Source: Opitutaceae bacterium (GTDB lineage: Bacteria; Verrucomicrobiota; Verrucomicrobiia; Opitutales; Opitutaceae). From it: a stretch of DNA of 44,153 nt. A model generated the notes under the pieces. It saw only the letters and a list, made by a program, of their open reading frames with translations, did not search any database and had not been told where the DNA came from. The position numbers and the translations under genes were made by a program. Shown here piece by piece: positions 25,839 to 34,005 of this stretch. Positions within the stretch are counted from its first letter, which is position 1; each line of letters starts with the position of its first letter. The DNA lies in the NCBI GenBank assembly GCA_016795545.1, contig JAEUGX010000093.1, forward strand, positions 1 through 44,153, given 5' to 3'.

Positions 25839-26157
25839 GGAGGGATCGGGTTGGGGGTGGAGGCTGGGCCGGGAGCGGGTCCCGACGACGGGGCGCGGCG
25901 CGCGGCCGCGGGTTGGGGCAGGACGGAGGGTATCCGTCGGCGACGAAGCGAAGGTGGTGTCAGCCCGGTGCCGGCATCGGCCGCACCGCGGGCTCAAGTC
26001 GCCGTCAAGCGCGCGCCGTCACGGCACCGGGCATCTCCGGGAAGATTCCCGGAGACCGCGGGCGGGATCGGTGGAACTGCGCAGGCGTGAATCGCACGCC
26101 TGCACCGATAGTCCGCCGCCGGCGCCTGTCAAGTGCCGCCGGCCGCGGGCGGCGGCA
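25839..26157. other. Intergenic region, 319 bp, with two perfect palindromes
   Basis: No gene is supported. The main content is two tight inverted repeats at 26035-26054 and 26081-26103, annotated separately, which lie between the ParB-like stop and the Rnk leader. The remainder is very GC-rich with no evident promoter boxes. Confidence 0.6.
26035..26103 (-). terminator. Tandem perfect palindromes after the ParB-like gene
   Basis: GCAGGCGTG-AATCG-CACGCCTGC (26081-26103) has 9-bp arms and begins 54 bp past the ParB-like stop. CTCCGGGAA-GA-TTCCCGGAG (26035-26054) has 9-bp arms and a 2-bp centre. Neither has a T-run, so they may be Rho-assisted ends or mRNA caps. Alternatively, the second could be an operator for rnk about 200 bp downstream. 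Confidence 0.45.
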
Positions 26158-27129
26158 TCACTCGTCGTCGGCCGCGCCGCCGCCGGAGGCCACGATGTCC
26201 TCCTGCCGGATCTTGTCGACGTTGAGGCGCTCGACCTTGCCGCGGATGGTGCGGATGAGCTCGTCCAGCGCGGGCGGCTCCTTCATGAAGCGGAGCGGGT
26301 TCGACCGGGCCACGACGAAGGTCTTCAGGTAAGGGCTGGAGAATCCCTTCGCCTTCAGCTTCGCCACGGCCTCCGCGACCCGGGCGTCGAGCTCGAGCAG
26401 CAGCTCCGCGAGGCGCGTGTGCTCCCGGAGGGACTGCGCGAGCGGATCGCCGCTGAACGAGGACAGGCGGCGCACGAAGGAGTTGTAGACGCCGCCGCTG
26501 AAGCGCGCGTTCCGCTCGTAGCAGAGGCCGAGGGTGATGAGCGAGGCCTCCTCGAAGTAGTAGGCGAAATCCCGCTCCGGCTTGGTCGCGCGGTCCTCGA
26601 GCAGGTTGCGGAAGATGCGGATGACCTCGAGCGCCTTGTCCCTCAGGTTGTGCGCCTTCTCCGTGTTGAGCGCGAGGATCTGCCAGGCGACCTCGCGCTT
26701 GGGCACGACCAGGGCCGTGATCGACCGGGCGCCGAGGCGCTTCATCGCCGCAAGCCGGTGTCCGCCGTTGGGCGTCCAGAAGCCGCCGCCGGGCGCGGTG
26801 ATGGCGATGATCGGGTCCAGGAAGATGCCCGTGCGGTCGATGACGTCCGCCAGCTTCTTGTGATGGAGGTCGGAAACGTCGCGCTGGAAGGGCGTCGGCT
26901 CGACCTTCGCCACGGGCAGCACCGCGAGCAGCAGCGGCAGCCGGCCGACGGGGTCGAGGTATTGTCCCACCACCACGCCGCCGGCGGACTCGACGGCCGC
27001 GCGCGCTTCGGCGGCGGGGCCCGTCAGCTCCGGCAGGCGGGCGTCCGCGGCGTCGACGCCCCGGCTGCCGGCCTGGGCTTGGCGCGGACGTTTCTTGGGC
27101 GGGAGGCGTTTGAGGGCGGGCTTGGGCAT
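26158..27129 (-). CDS. ParB/Srx-like N-terminal domain protein (orphan)
   Basis: A 323-residue protein starting at ATG 27129 (MPKPALKRLPPKKRPRQAQ), with a basic disordered N-terminus. The middle carries a ParB-N/sulfiredoxin-like fold. It shows LAVLPVAKVEPTPFQRDVS, then KLADVIDRTG, and the nucleotide-contact motif WTPNGGHRLAAMKRLG, equivalent to GxRR/GHHR in ParB. The C-terminal half is helical (NTEKAHNLRDKALEVIRIF) without a recognisable ParB helix-turn-helix or dimer domain. No parA is nearby. Members of this broad superfamily include CTPases, nucleases and kinases, so the activity cannot be named. The long helical part may bind a partner or DNA. Confidence 0.75.
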   Translation of the reverse strand: MPKPALKRLPPKKRPRQAQAGSRGVDAADARLPELTGPAAEARAAVESAGGVVVGQYLDPVGRLPLLLAVLPVAKVEPTPFQRDVSDLHHKKLADVIDRTGIFLDPIIAITAPGGGFWTPNGGHRLAAMKRLGARSITALVVPKREVAWQILALNTEKAHNLRDKALEVIRIFRNLLEDRATKPERDFAYYFEEASLITLGLCYERNARFSGGVYNSFVRRLSSFSGDPLAQSLREHTRLAELLLELDARVAEAVAKLKAKGFSSPYLKTFVVARSNPLRFMKEPPALDELIRTIRGKVERLNVDKIRQEDIVASGGGAADDE

Positions 27130-27223
27130 GGGGGGATGATTTAACCTTTGGCGCACGCTTTTCGACCCTAATGCGCGCGCCCGGCTCTTGCCAGCGGCGG
27201 ACGGGCGGGCAGACTCCGGCGCC

Positions 27224-28411
27224 ATGCGACTCGAGCAGACCATGGCGGGTTGGGAGGCCCGGCTGAAGCCGCGGGCCGCGGACCGCTGGGGCGGCGCCCC
27301 GTTCCTCGGAGTGTGGCTGGTTTTCTGGGTCCTGGGCGAGGGCTTCGCGCTGTGGATCCTGATCGCGGGCGGGTGGGCGCTGGTCACCGGGCAGCCGCCG
27401 GGGCCGGGACGCGCCCCGCTGGAGCCGGCCCCGGCGCTGCTGACGGGCGGCTTCCTCCTCGCCTGGCTGGCGTTCTGGACGCTGGGCGGGCTCCTGGCCT
27501 GGCATGAATTCCTCCGGCTGACGTGGAGCGAGGACCGCCTGGTGGCGCGGAGCGACGGGCTGGAGCTCGCCCGCCGCGTGGGGCCGTTCACGCGCCGGCG
27601 CTTCCTGCCGCGCGACGGGCTGCGCGGCTTCTTCCGCGTGGAGGCGCACACGGCGGTGCAGGCCGAGACGACGGGCGGCACGGTGGAGCTCACCCGTAAC
27701 GGCACGCCGGCCGAGCAGGAGCGGCTCATCGCCGTCTTGACCGCCGAGCTGCGGCTGCCGGCACCGGAGCGGCTCCCGCCCGTGCTGCCGGCGGACTGGC
27801 GCGAGCTGCGCGTCCCGGAGGGCGGGGAGGTGATCGTCCGCTCCCCCGACGGCCGGCGCACCGCGGCCCGCGTGATGTGGCTCATCGCCCTTCCGCTCGC
27901 CTGGGGCGCGCTGGCGCTGATGCGCGAGGCGTGGGACCGGCCGAGCTACGGCGCGGCGGCCGCGATGCTCACCGTCGTGGCGGGCTTGGCGGTGTGGGGC
28001 GCGGTGCGGCTGACCTGGGCGCGCGAGGAGTGGCGGCTCGAGCCGGGGCGGCTGGTGCGGCAGCGGCGTTTCGGCTCGCGGGTCCGGGAGGGATTTGTCG
28101 GCGTGGGCCTGCGCCTGGCCGAGAGCACCGACGGCGACGGCGACCGGTGGTTCCAGCTCGAGCTGCTCGGCCCCGGCGACGCCGTGCACCCGCTGCGCCG
28201 CCAGATGCACGATCCCACGGAGCCCCGCCAGCTCGGCCAGTGGCTCGCCGCGCGCCTGCGGCTGCTGTTCGAGGACCGCGCCACCCCGGCGGCGATCGCC
28301 CGGGCCGAGGCCGAGAAGGCCGCCTGGCAGGCGGAGCAGCGCCGCCTCCTGCGCCAGTGGCTTGGCGAATGGATCCGTCAGCTGCCGGGGTTCCGCCGGC
28401 GCGGGGAGTAG
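27224..28411 (+). CDS. Integral membrane protein of unknown function with internal duplication
   Basis: A 395-residue protein from ATG 27224; an upstream TTG is in frame but unlikely. It has two pairs of hydrophobic helices: FLGVWLVFWVLGEGFALW and LLTGGFLLAWLAFWTLGGLL in the first third, then VMWLIALPLAWGALALM and AAAAMLTVVAGLAVWGAVRL near residues 215-265. Each pair is followed by a beta-rich soluble segment of similar order (LTWSEDRLVARSDGLELARR against LTWAREEWRLEPGRLVRQRR), which suggests an internal duplication of a helix-pair plus PH-like domain. A charged C-terminal helix ends it. No family is recognised. It is convergent with the lipoprotein gene. Confidence 0.72.
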   Translation: MRLEQTMAGWEARLKPRAADRWGGAPFLGVWLVFWVLGEGFALWILIAGGWALVTGQPPGPGRAPLEPAPALLTGGFLLAWLAFWTLGGLLAWHEFLRLTWSEDRLVARSDGLELARRVGPFTRRRFLPRDGLRGFFRVEAHTAVQAETTGGTVELTRNGTPAEQERLIAVLTAELRLPAPERLPPVLPADWRELRVPEGGEVIVRSPDGRRTAARVMWLIALPLAWGALALMREAWDRPSYGAAAAMLTVVAGLAVWGAVRLTWAREEWRLEPGRLVRQRRFGSRVREGFVGVGLRLAESTDGDGDRWFQLELLGPGDAVHPLRRQMHDPTEPRQLGQWLAARLRLLFEDRATPAAIARAEAEKAAWQAEQRRLLRQWLGEWIRQLPGFRRRGE

Positions 28412-28455
28412 ACGCTCCCGCCCGGTTCAGCCCCGCGCGGCCTCAGCCGGACTCA

Positions 28456-28574
28456 TGCCGTTGCTGCGATGATCAAGTCGGGCGGCGGATCCCTGCCTTC
28501 CCGGGCAGGGCCACGGGGAGAGGGGAGCTGAGAAGGGCGGGGACGTTCGTCCGGAGTGTGACGCGTCTAGCGGC
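28456..28574 (+). repeat. Interspersed 120-bp repeat, copy B (convergent gap)
   Basis: This copy is in the plus orientation. It starts TGCCGTTG, continues through GATGATCAAGTCGG and has the perfect central hairpin CCCTGCC-TTCCCG-GGCAGGG. It then has ACGGGGA, a G-rich stretch, GTTCGTCCGGA and the GACGCGTC tail (28560-28567). It occupies most of the gap between the membrane-protein stop (28411) and the lipoprotein stop (28581). Confidence 0.88.
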
Positions 28575-28580
28575 AAGAGC

Positions 28581-29081
28581 TCAGGGACGCGCGGGTCCGC
28601 CATAACGCCGCCGGACCTGGGGATGGTCCCGGACCTCGGGCACGGTCAGCAGCACGCGCGGGTCCTCCCGGATCGTGTCGGCGGAAAGCCCGATGTCCGA
28701 GGCCGCCAGCGCCTTGAGCAGCCGGCCGAGGTAGGTCTCGCGCAGGGGAGCGGGAGTCGCGGCGGCCTCGGACACCAACACGGCCACCGCCTGGTGGACG
28801 AAGGCCGCGCGCGGCTGCCGGTTCAGGTAGTAGTAGAGCCCGGCGTCGTCGTAGGCCTCGATCACCACCTGGTCGGGCACGCCCGGCCACGAGCAGCTGT
28901 CCAGGGCCTGCCGGATCTTCGCGAGCGCGGCGGCGTTGTCGCCGATCTGATACTGGTAGTAGGCGTCGTAGAGATCGGCCTTCGCCCGCCAGCCGGTCAC
29001 GCAGCCGGTGCCGAGGCAGAGCCACGCGGCGGCGAGTCCGGGCCCGAGGAGCCGCCGGGGGGCGGGGAGCAGTGGCCTCAT
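28581..29081 (-). CDS. Probable lipoprotein of unknown function
   Basis: A 166-residue protein starting at ATG 29081 (MRPLLPAPRRLLGPGLAAAW). It has a signal sequence ending LCLGTGC, an imperfect lipobox. The mature part begins KADLYDAYYQYQIGDNAAALAKIRQAL, which reads like a TPR-type helical pair. It continues with an AYDDAGLYYYLNRQPRAAFV helix and a Pro-rich end. It may be a periplasmic scaffold or cell-surface lipoprotein; no family is recognised. The next gene upstream on the same strand is parC, whose stop is about 100 bp away, so read-through from parC is possible. Confidence 0.65.
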   Translation of the reverse strand: MRPLLPAPRRLLGPGLAAAWLCLGTGCVTGWRAKADLYDAYYQYQIGDNAAALAKIRQALDSCSWPGVPDQVVIEAYDDAGLYYYLNRQPRAAFVHQAVAVLVSEAAATPAPLRETYLGRLLKALAASDIGLSADTIREDPRVLLTVPEVRDHPQVRRRYGGPARP

Positions 29082-29178
29082 GGCTGCCGAGGTAAGCACG
29101 GCGGCCGCGGGCAACAAGCGGGAAAAAGGGAGTCGCGGCGGGGCGTCCGCGAACGGCGGGGAGCAGCAATGGCCGGGC

Positions 29179-31332
29179 CTACTTCAAGGCGAGGTCGTTG
29201 ACCTGAACCTCCTTGACGGCCCACTTGGTGACAGTGAGGCCCTTGGAGGTGCGGGTGGACACCGGAATCGGGGTCAGGTCGAAGTCGAATTCCCGGACCC
29301 GGGCGCCGGAGCGGCCGTCGAGGGAGACGTGGATGCCCTTCGGCATGTCCTTCTCCTTCTCGGCGACATGCAGCCAGACGAGCTTGGAGCCCTCGGACTT
29401 CGCGAGCGGGTAGAGCTTGTCGCGGCTGAGGCCGCCGATCTGGAACTTCTTGGCGAAGGTCTTCCCGTCGGGGCCGTCGCGGTAGACCATGGTGTAGAAG
29501 CGGGTGTCGCCGTCCTTGGGCCAGATGGCGACATGGCGAATATCGCGGCCCATGAAGGTCTTGTCCGCGACCTTCGAGACCTTGAGCGAGCAGTCGCCCA
29601 TGAGCGTGAGGACGCTGTCGAGGATCGTGCATTCCTGGACGAACTCGTGCTGGCGCCAGTTGAGGCCGATGAAGCCGTCCTCGCGGTTGACGTAGAGGCG
29701 CTGGTTCGCGGAGACGACGGCGGAGGCGTCGATCTGCTCGATCTCGTCGTAGCTGGTCTTCCGCTTGACGCCCTTGCCGTATTTCTCGGCGAGCATCTCG
29801 AACCAGGCGACGGCGTACTCGGTGAGGCGCCGGAGGTTCCCCTTGGTCTCCTTGATGCCTTCCTCGATCTTCTTGATGGCCTCGTCCGCCTGGAAGCGGT
29901 TGTAGGCGGAGATGCGCTTGATGCGGATCTCGGTGAGCCGGACGATGTCGTCGTCGGTGACCTCGCGCCGCAGCTGCCTGACGAAGGGCTTCAGTCCGGT
30001 GCGGATCTCGTGCAGGACGCTATCCCAGGTCTTGGACTTCTCGATGTTCCGGTAGATGCGCTCCTCGATGAAGATCCGCTCGAGCGAGTCCCAGTGCCAC
30101 TGCTGCTCCAGCTCGCCGAGGCGGATCTCGAGCTCGCGCTTGAGCAGCTCGCGCGTGGCCTCGGCCGAGCGCTTGAGGATGTCGCGCACGCCCAGGAACA
30201 CGGGCTTGTCCTGGCCGGTCTGCTCGTCGCGTACGATCACGCAGGCGGAGGGCGAGATCTGCACCTGGCAGTTGGTGAAGACGTAGAGCTGCGGGATGAC
30301 CTTCTCTGGATCGGAGCCCTGCGGCAGGTGGACGAGGATCTCGACCCGGTCGGCGGTGTTGTCGTCGACGTGCTTGACCTTGATCTTGCCCTTGGCGTTG
30401 GCGGCGAGGATCGACTCGATCAGCGACTCGGTGGTGACGCCGTAGGGGAGCTCGGTGATGGCGAGCAGGTACTTGGAGCGTTCCTCGATCCGGGCGCGGA
30501 CCTTGACCTTGCCGCCGCGCTCGCCGTCGTTGTATTCCGAAAAATCGGCGGTGCCGCCGGTCGGGAAGTCAGGCAGGATGCGGAAGGTTTTTCCCTGGAG
30601 GTGGTTGATCGCGGCGCGGCAGAGGTCGTTGAAGTTGTGCGGCAGGATCTTGGTGGCGAGGCCGACCGCGATGCCGTCGGCGCCCTCCAGCAGGACGACC
30701 GGAAACTTGGCGGGCAGGGTGACCGGCTCCCGGGTGCGGCCGTCGTAGCTGGCCTGCCAGGTGGTAGTCTTCGGGTTGAAGAGCACCTCGCGGGCGAACG
30801 GGGTGAGGCGCGCCTCGATGTAGCGGGGCGCGGCGGCCTCGTCGCCAGTGAGGATGTTGCCGAAATTGCCCTGCGGCTCGATCAGCCAGCCGCGCTGGGC
30901 GATGCCCACGAGGGCGGCGCCGATCGAGGCGTCGCCGTGCGGGTGGAGCTTCATCGTGGCGCCGACGACGTTGGCGACCTTGTGGAAGCGGCCGTCGTCC
31001 ATGTCCCACAACGTGTGCAGCACGCGGCGCTGCACGGGCTTCAGGCCGTCGTCGAGGTGCGGGACGGCCCGGTCGAGGATCACGTAGCTCGCGTACTCGA
31101 GAAACCAGCTGCGGTAGTTCAGCGCCAGCGGGGCGCCGTCGTCCTGGACCTTGGCGCCCTTCTTGCGGGGCGGCGGCGGGGGCGCGCTCTCGGAGGCCTC
31201 GGGGCGGGCGGGGGCCGCGGTCGGCGCGGCGGGTTTCTCGGGAGCGGACGCCTTCGCGCCGGCCTTGGACTCCGCCGCCGCGTCGAGCGGCAATTCGGGT
31301 TGGTCTGGGTTGGTCTGCTTGCGTTTGGCCAT
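29179..31332 (-). CDS. parC: DNA topoisomerase IV subunit A
   Basis: A 717-residue type IIA topoisomerase cleavage subunit. ATG 31332 (MAKRKQTNPDQPELPLD) leads into an Ala/Pro/Lys-rich extension of about 65 residues not seen in E. coli ParC. The GyrA/ParC core follows: VPHLDDGLKPVQRRVLHTLW, then KLHPHGDASIGAALVG, and the catalytic Tyr171 in APRYIEARL. The coiled-coil gate includes ELEIRLGELEQQW. The C-terminal domain is short and has no GyrA box, which favours ParC over GyrA. It works with ParE to decatenate daughter chromosomes. The partner gene is on the same strand about 8.7 kb away. The upstream gap of 373 bp is shared with the Ig/FG-GAP gene. Confidence 0.9.
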   Translation of the reverse strand: MAKRKQTNPDQPELPLDAAAESKAGAKASAPEKPAAPTAAPARPEASESAPPPPPRKKGAKVQDDGAPLALNYRSWFLEYASYVILDRAVPHLDDGLKPVQRRVLHTLWDMDDGRFHKVANVVGATMKLHPHGDASIGAALVGIAQRGWLIEPQGNFGNILTGDEAAAPRYIEARLTPFAREVLFNPKTTTWQASYDGRTREPVTLPAKFPVVLLEGADGIAVGLATKILPHNFNDLCRAAINHLQGKTFRILPDFPTGGTADFSEYNDGERGGKVKVRARIEERSKYLLAITELPYGVTTESLIESILAANAKGKIKVKHVDDNTADRVEILVHLPQGSDPEKVIPQLYVFTNCQVQISPSACVIVRDEQTGQDKPVFLGVRDILKRSAEATRELLKRELEIRLGELEQQWHWDSLERIFIEERIYRNIEKSKTWDSVLHEIRTGLKPFVRQLRREVTDDDIVRLTEIRIKRISAYNRFQADEAIKKIEEGIKETKGNLRRLTEYAVAWFEMLAEKYGKGVKRKTSYDEIEQIDASAVVSANQRLYVNREDGFIGLNWRQHEFVQECTILDSVLTLMGDCSLKVSKVADKTFMGRDIRHVAIWPKDGDTRFYTMVYRDGPDGKTFAKKFQIGGLSRDKLYPLAKSEGSKLVWLHVAEKEKDMPKGIHVSLDGRSGARVREFDFDLTPIPVSTRTSKGLTVTKWAVKEVQVNDLALK

Positions 31333-31705
31333 CGCGGAGTGAGGAAGGTGAGGGTAGGAGCGCGACAAACGCAGCGTCAAGCGGGGTTCGCGGCGGAAAG
31401 GCGTGGTGGCCGATGCTTTGCGGCTCCCGCTACGGGTCGGACCGCGCCCAGTCTACGGGGAAACCCGGAGCCGGCGGCGAAGCCGGACGCTCGTTAAAAA
31501 AGTCTGGTCCCGCGCCGGACGTTTTTGCGGGCGCGGCGATTTCTCCCGGTGGCGCCCGGGATTTTCCGGGCGGGGCCTGGGTGTTTTTCCGGTGCTCCGG
31601 TCAAAGACCCGTAAGGCCGGGTCAAAGACGTGTAAGGCGGCCGCGGAAGCCAAACCCAGGCGCGGATCGGCGAGTCCAACCCACCGCACCAACACGTTTT
31701 CACCC
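31333..31705. other. Divergent intergenic region, 373 bp, parC / Ig-FG-GAP gene
   Basis: There is no gene in this shared upstream region. It contains tandem 21-bp operator-like repeats (annotated separately) and a GC stem around 31462-31482 (CCGGC...GCCGG) followed by GTTAAAAAAGTC. That last segment looks like a stem plus A/T run but faces into the region rather than ending a gene. Promoter boxes were not assigned for either gene. Confidence 0.5.
31599..31639 (+). promoter_or_regulatory. Tandem 21-bp repeats upstream of the Ig/FG-GAP gene
   Basis: GGTCAAAGAC-CC-GTAAGGC (31599 onward) is repeated 21 bp later as GGTCAAAGAC-GT-GTAAGGC (31620 onward). Each contains the small palindrome GTC-AAA-GAC. 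The 21-bp period, two helical turns, puts both copies on one DNA face, as expected for two adjacent regulator dimers. The pair ends about 66 bp before ATG 31706. Confidence 0.4.
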
Positions 31706-33826
31706 ATGCACGCCTCTGCCCTCCGCTCCCTTCGCAACGCGATCTTCCTGGCCGCGCTCGGCGCCTGCGCTCCCGCGCTGACTTCCGCAGCCGAGGTCAG
31801 CCTGGTGTCCGGCCAGGTGGCCACCCTCGGGGTCACCGTCGACGGCACGGCGCCGTTTTCCTACCAGTGGTACAAGGACGGCGCGGCCGTAGCCGGGGCC
31901 AACGGGGCCACCTTCGTGGTGGACGCCTCGCTGGCGAACCGCGCCGGCACCTATCACGTGGTCGTGGCGAACAACGGCGGCTCGACCACGTCCGACTCCG
32001 CGACCATCTCGGTGCAGCCGCTGGTGACACCTCCGGTCATCACGACCCAGCCCGTGAGCCAGACCGTGACGGCCGGCGGCGGGGTGACCTTTTCCGCGGC
32101 CGCCAGCGGTGTGCCGGCGCCGACTTACCAGTGGCGCAAGGATGGGGTGGACCTCGCGGGGGCGACGGCCGCGTCTTACTCGATCCCCGGCACGACGACG
32201 GCGGATGCGGGGGTCTATTCGGTGGTGGCGACCAACACGGGAGGGGCGGTGACCAGCGTCGGGGCGACGCTCACCGTCAACCCCGCGGCGGTGGCTCCGG
32301 TCATCACGACGCAGCCGGTCAGCCGCACGGTGACGTCCGGCAGCGCGGTCAGCTTCTCCGTCGCCGCGACGGGTTCGCCGGCGCCGACCTACCAGTGGCG
32401 GCGCAACGGCGCGGTTATTTCCGGCGCGACCGGCGCCACCTACGAGCTGGCCAACGTCTCGGCCGGCCAGGCGGGCACCTACAGCGTCGTGGTGGCCAAC
32501 GCGGCGGGAACCGTCACCAGCGTCGACGCCACGCTCACCGTCAACACCGTCCCGGCCTTCACGACCCAGCCGGCGAGCCGCACGGTCAACGCCGGCACGG
32601 CCGTGACATTCACCGCGGCGGCCAGCGGCTCGCCCGCGCCGACCTACCAGTGGCGCAAGAATGGGGTGAACCTCGCGGGAGCGACCGCCGCGAGCTATAC
32701 TATCGCCAGCGCGGCGGGCGCCGACGCCGGCACTTACACGGTGGTGGCGAGCAACTCCGCGGGATCGGCCACGAGCGCCGGAGCCACGTTGACTGTCAAC
32801 GTCACGGTCGCGGCGCCGGTCATCACCGCCCAGCCCGTGAGCCAGACGGTCACCAAGGGCGGGCCGCTCACGCTCGGGGTGGCGGCCAGCAGCACCGTTG
32901 CGGTCAGCTACCAGTGGCGGCGCAACGGCACCAACATCTCCGGCGCGACCGGTGTGACCTACAGCGTCGGCAGCGTCAGCACCAGCCACGCGGGTACGTA
33001 CACCGTGGTGGTCACCAATGCCGGCGGCAGCGTCACCAGCGCGGGCGCCGTGCTCACGGTGCGTTCGTCGACTTACCCGATCGTGCTCCAGACCGACTTC
33101 AACAACGACGGCCGGGCGGACCTCGTCTGGCAGAACACGCTGACGGGCGACGCGAGCGTCTGGCTGATGAACGGCACGAAGCGCTCCAGCAGCAAGGCGC
33201 TCGGCCGGATCACGGCCGACTGGCTGCTGGCCGGCGCGGGCGACTTCAACAACGACGGCAAGGGCGACCTGCTCTGGCAGAACCTGGTGACGGGCCTGGC
33301 GCAGGTCTGGCTGATGAACGGCACGACGCTGAGCACCAACGTGTCGGTGGGCAATCCGGGCACGGACTGGGTGGCCGGCGGCACCGGCGATTTCAACGGC
33401 GACGGTCGCTCCGACATCCTCTGGCAGAACCGCCTGACCGGCGAGGTCAGCCTCTGGCTGATGAACGGCACCAGCCGGACCGCCGCGGTTGCCGTGGGCA
33501 CGGTGGTTCCGGACTGGCAGATCGTCGGGACCGGCGACTTCAACAAGGACGGCCAGTCCGACATCCTCTGGCAGCACGATGTCACGGGCGAGTGCCGGAT
33601 CTGGCTGATGGCCGCCGCGACTCTCGGTTCCGAGGTGGCGCTCGGGTCCGCCCCGGCCGGCTGGGAGCTGGGCGGCGCGGCCGACTTCAACAAGGACGGA
33701 CGTTCCGACATCGTTTGGCAGCACCCCGCGACCGGCGAGCGCGCTGCCTGGCTGATGAGCAGCCCCAACTCCGGCACGACCGCCACGCTCAACAGCCTGG
33801 CGGCCGAGTGGGTGCTGGCCAACTGA
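31706..33826 (+). CDS. Exported protein with five Ig-like domains and FG-GAP/VCBS repeats
   Basis: A 706-residue protein with a signal peptide (LRNAIFLAALGACAPALTSAA). Five immunoglobulin I-set-like domains follow. Each has a W in YQWxxxG and a GTYxVVV strand, and domains 2-5 begin with PVITTQPVS-like linkers; the first domain lacks the leading linker. From about residue 455 there are five FG-GAP repeats (DFNNDGRADLVWQ, DFNNDGKGDLLWQ, DFNGDGRSDILWQ, DFNKDGQSDILWQ, DFNKDGRSDIVWQ), each with Ca-binding DxNxDG loops and xWLM strands, forming a probable beta-propeller. There is no PEP-CTERM, LPXTG or type IX sorting tail, so it is likely secreted. The role is presumably adhesion or glycan/protein binding, by inference. 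Confidence 0.9.
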   Translation: MHASALRSLRNAIFLAALGACAPALTSAAEVSLVSGQVATLGVTVDGTAPFSYQWYKDGAAVAGANGATFVVDASLANRAGTYHVVVANNGGSTTSDSATISVQPLVTPPVITTQPVSQTVTAGGGVTFSAAASGVPAPTYQWRKDGVDLAGATAASYSIPGTTTADAGVYSVVATNTGGAVTSVGATLTVNPAAVAPVITTQPVSRTVTSGSAVSFSVAATGSPAPTYQWRRNGAVISGATGATYELANVSAGQAGTYSVVVANAAGTVTSVDATLTVNTVPAFTTQPASRTVNAGTAVTFTAAASGSPAPTYQWRKNGVNLAGATAASYTIASAAGADAGTYTVVASNSAGSATSAGATLTVNVTVAAPVITAQPVSQTVTKGGPLTLGVAASSTVAVSYQWRRNGTNISGATGVTYSVGSVSTSHAGTYTVVVTNAGGSVTSAGAVLTVRSSTYPIVLQTDFNNDGRADLVWQNTLTGDASVWLMNGTKRSSSKALGRITADWLLAGAGDFNNDGKGDLLWQNLVTGLAQVWLMNGTTLSTNVSVGNPGTDWVAGGTGDFNGDGRSDILWQNRLTGEVSLWLMNGTSRTAAVAVGTVVPDWQIVGTGDFNKDGQSDILWQHDVTGECRIWLMAAATLGSEVALGSAPAGWELGGAADFNKDGRSDIVWQHPATGERAAWLMSSPNSGTTATLNSLAAEWVLAN

Positions 33827-33836
33827 GGCCGACGCG

Positions 33837-33956
33837 TGCGGTTGAAACGATGATCAAGTCGGACGGCTGATCCCTGCCTTGCCGGGCAGGGTTGCGGGGA
33901 AAAGGGGAATCGCGCAGGGCGCGGTAGTTCGTCCGGAATGCGACGCGTCCAACGGC
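33837..33956 (+). repeat. Interspersed 120-bp repeat, copy C (convergent gap)
   Basis: Plus orientation, beginning 10 bp after the Ig/FG-GAP stop. Blocks in order are TGCGGTTG, GATGATCAAGTCGGACGG, the perfect central hairpin CCCTGCC-TTGCCG-GGCAGGG, GCGGGGA, GTTCGTCCGGAATG and the GACGCGTC tail (33942-33949). An extra GACGCGT lies at 33831-33837 immediately before it. The convergent MOSC-MobA gene ends at 34006. Confidence 0.88.
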
Positions 33957-34005
33957 CGGAGTCGCCGCGAGATTCCGCGGGTTGTCTCGCCTCTCGCGGG
34001 GCGGC

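Noticed and set aside
29008..31497. Long plus-strand open frame opposite parC
   Set aside because: Composition is Asp/Gly/Val/Leu-rich without motifs; parC on the minus strand has the catalytic Tyr and all core blocks.
31453..31640. A GGGAAACC...GACGC string with later CAAAGAC blocks reminiscent of a c-di-GMP-I riboswitch
   Set aside because: The conserved GCGAAAG loop and the GGACGCAAAGCC core are not present in the right order, and the CAAAGAC blocks are better explained as tandem direct repeats.
19680..33956. Small open frames starting MIKSDG or MIKSGG inside the 120-bp repeats
   Set aside because: The frames diverge after a few codons and stop at different places (6, about 20 and about 37 codons), so coding is not conserved.
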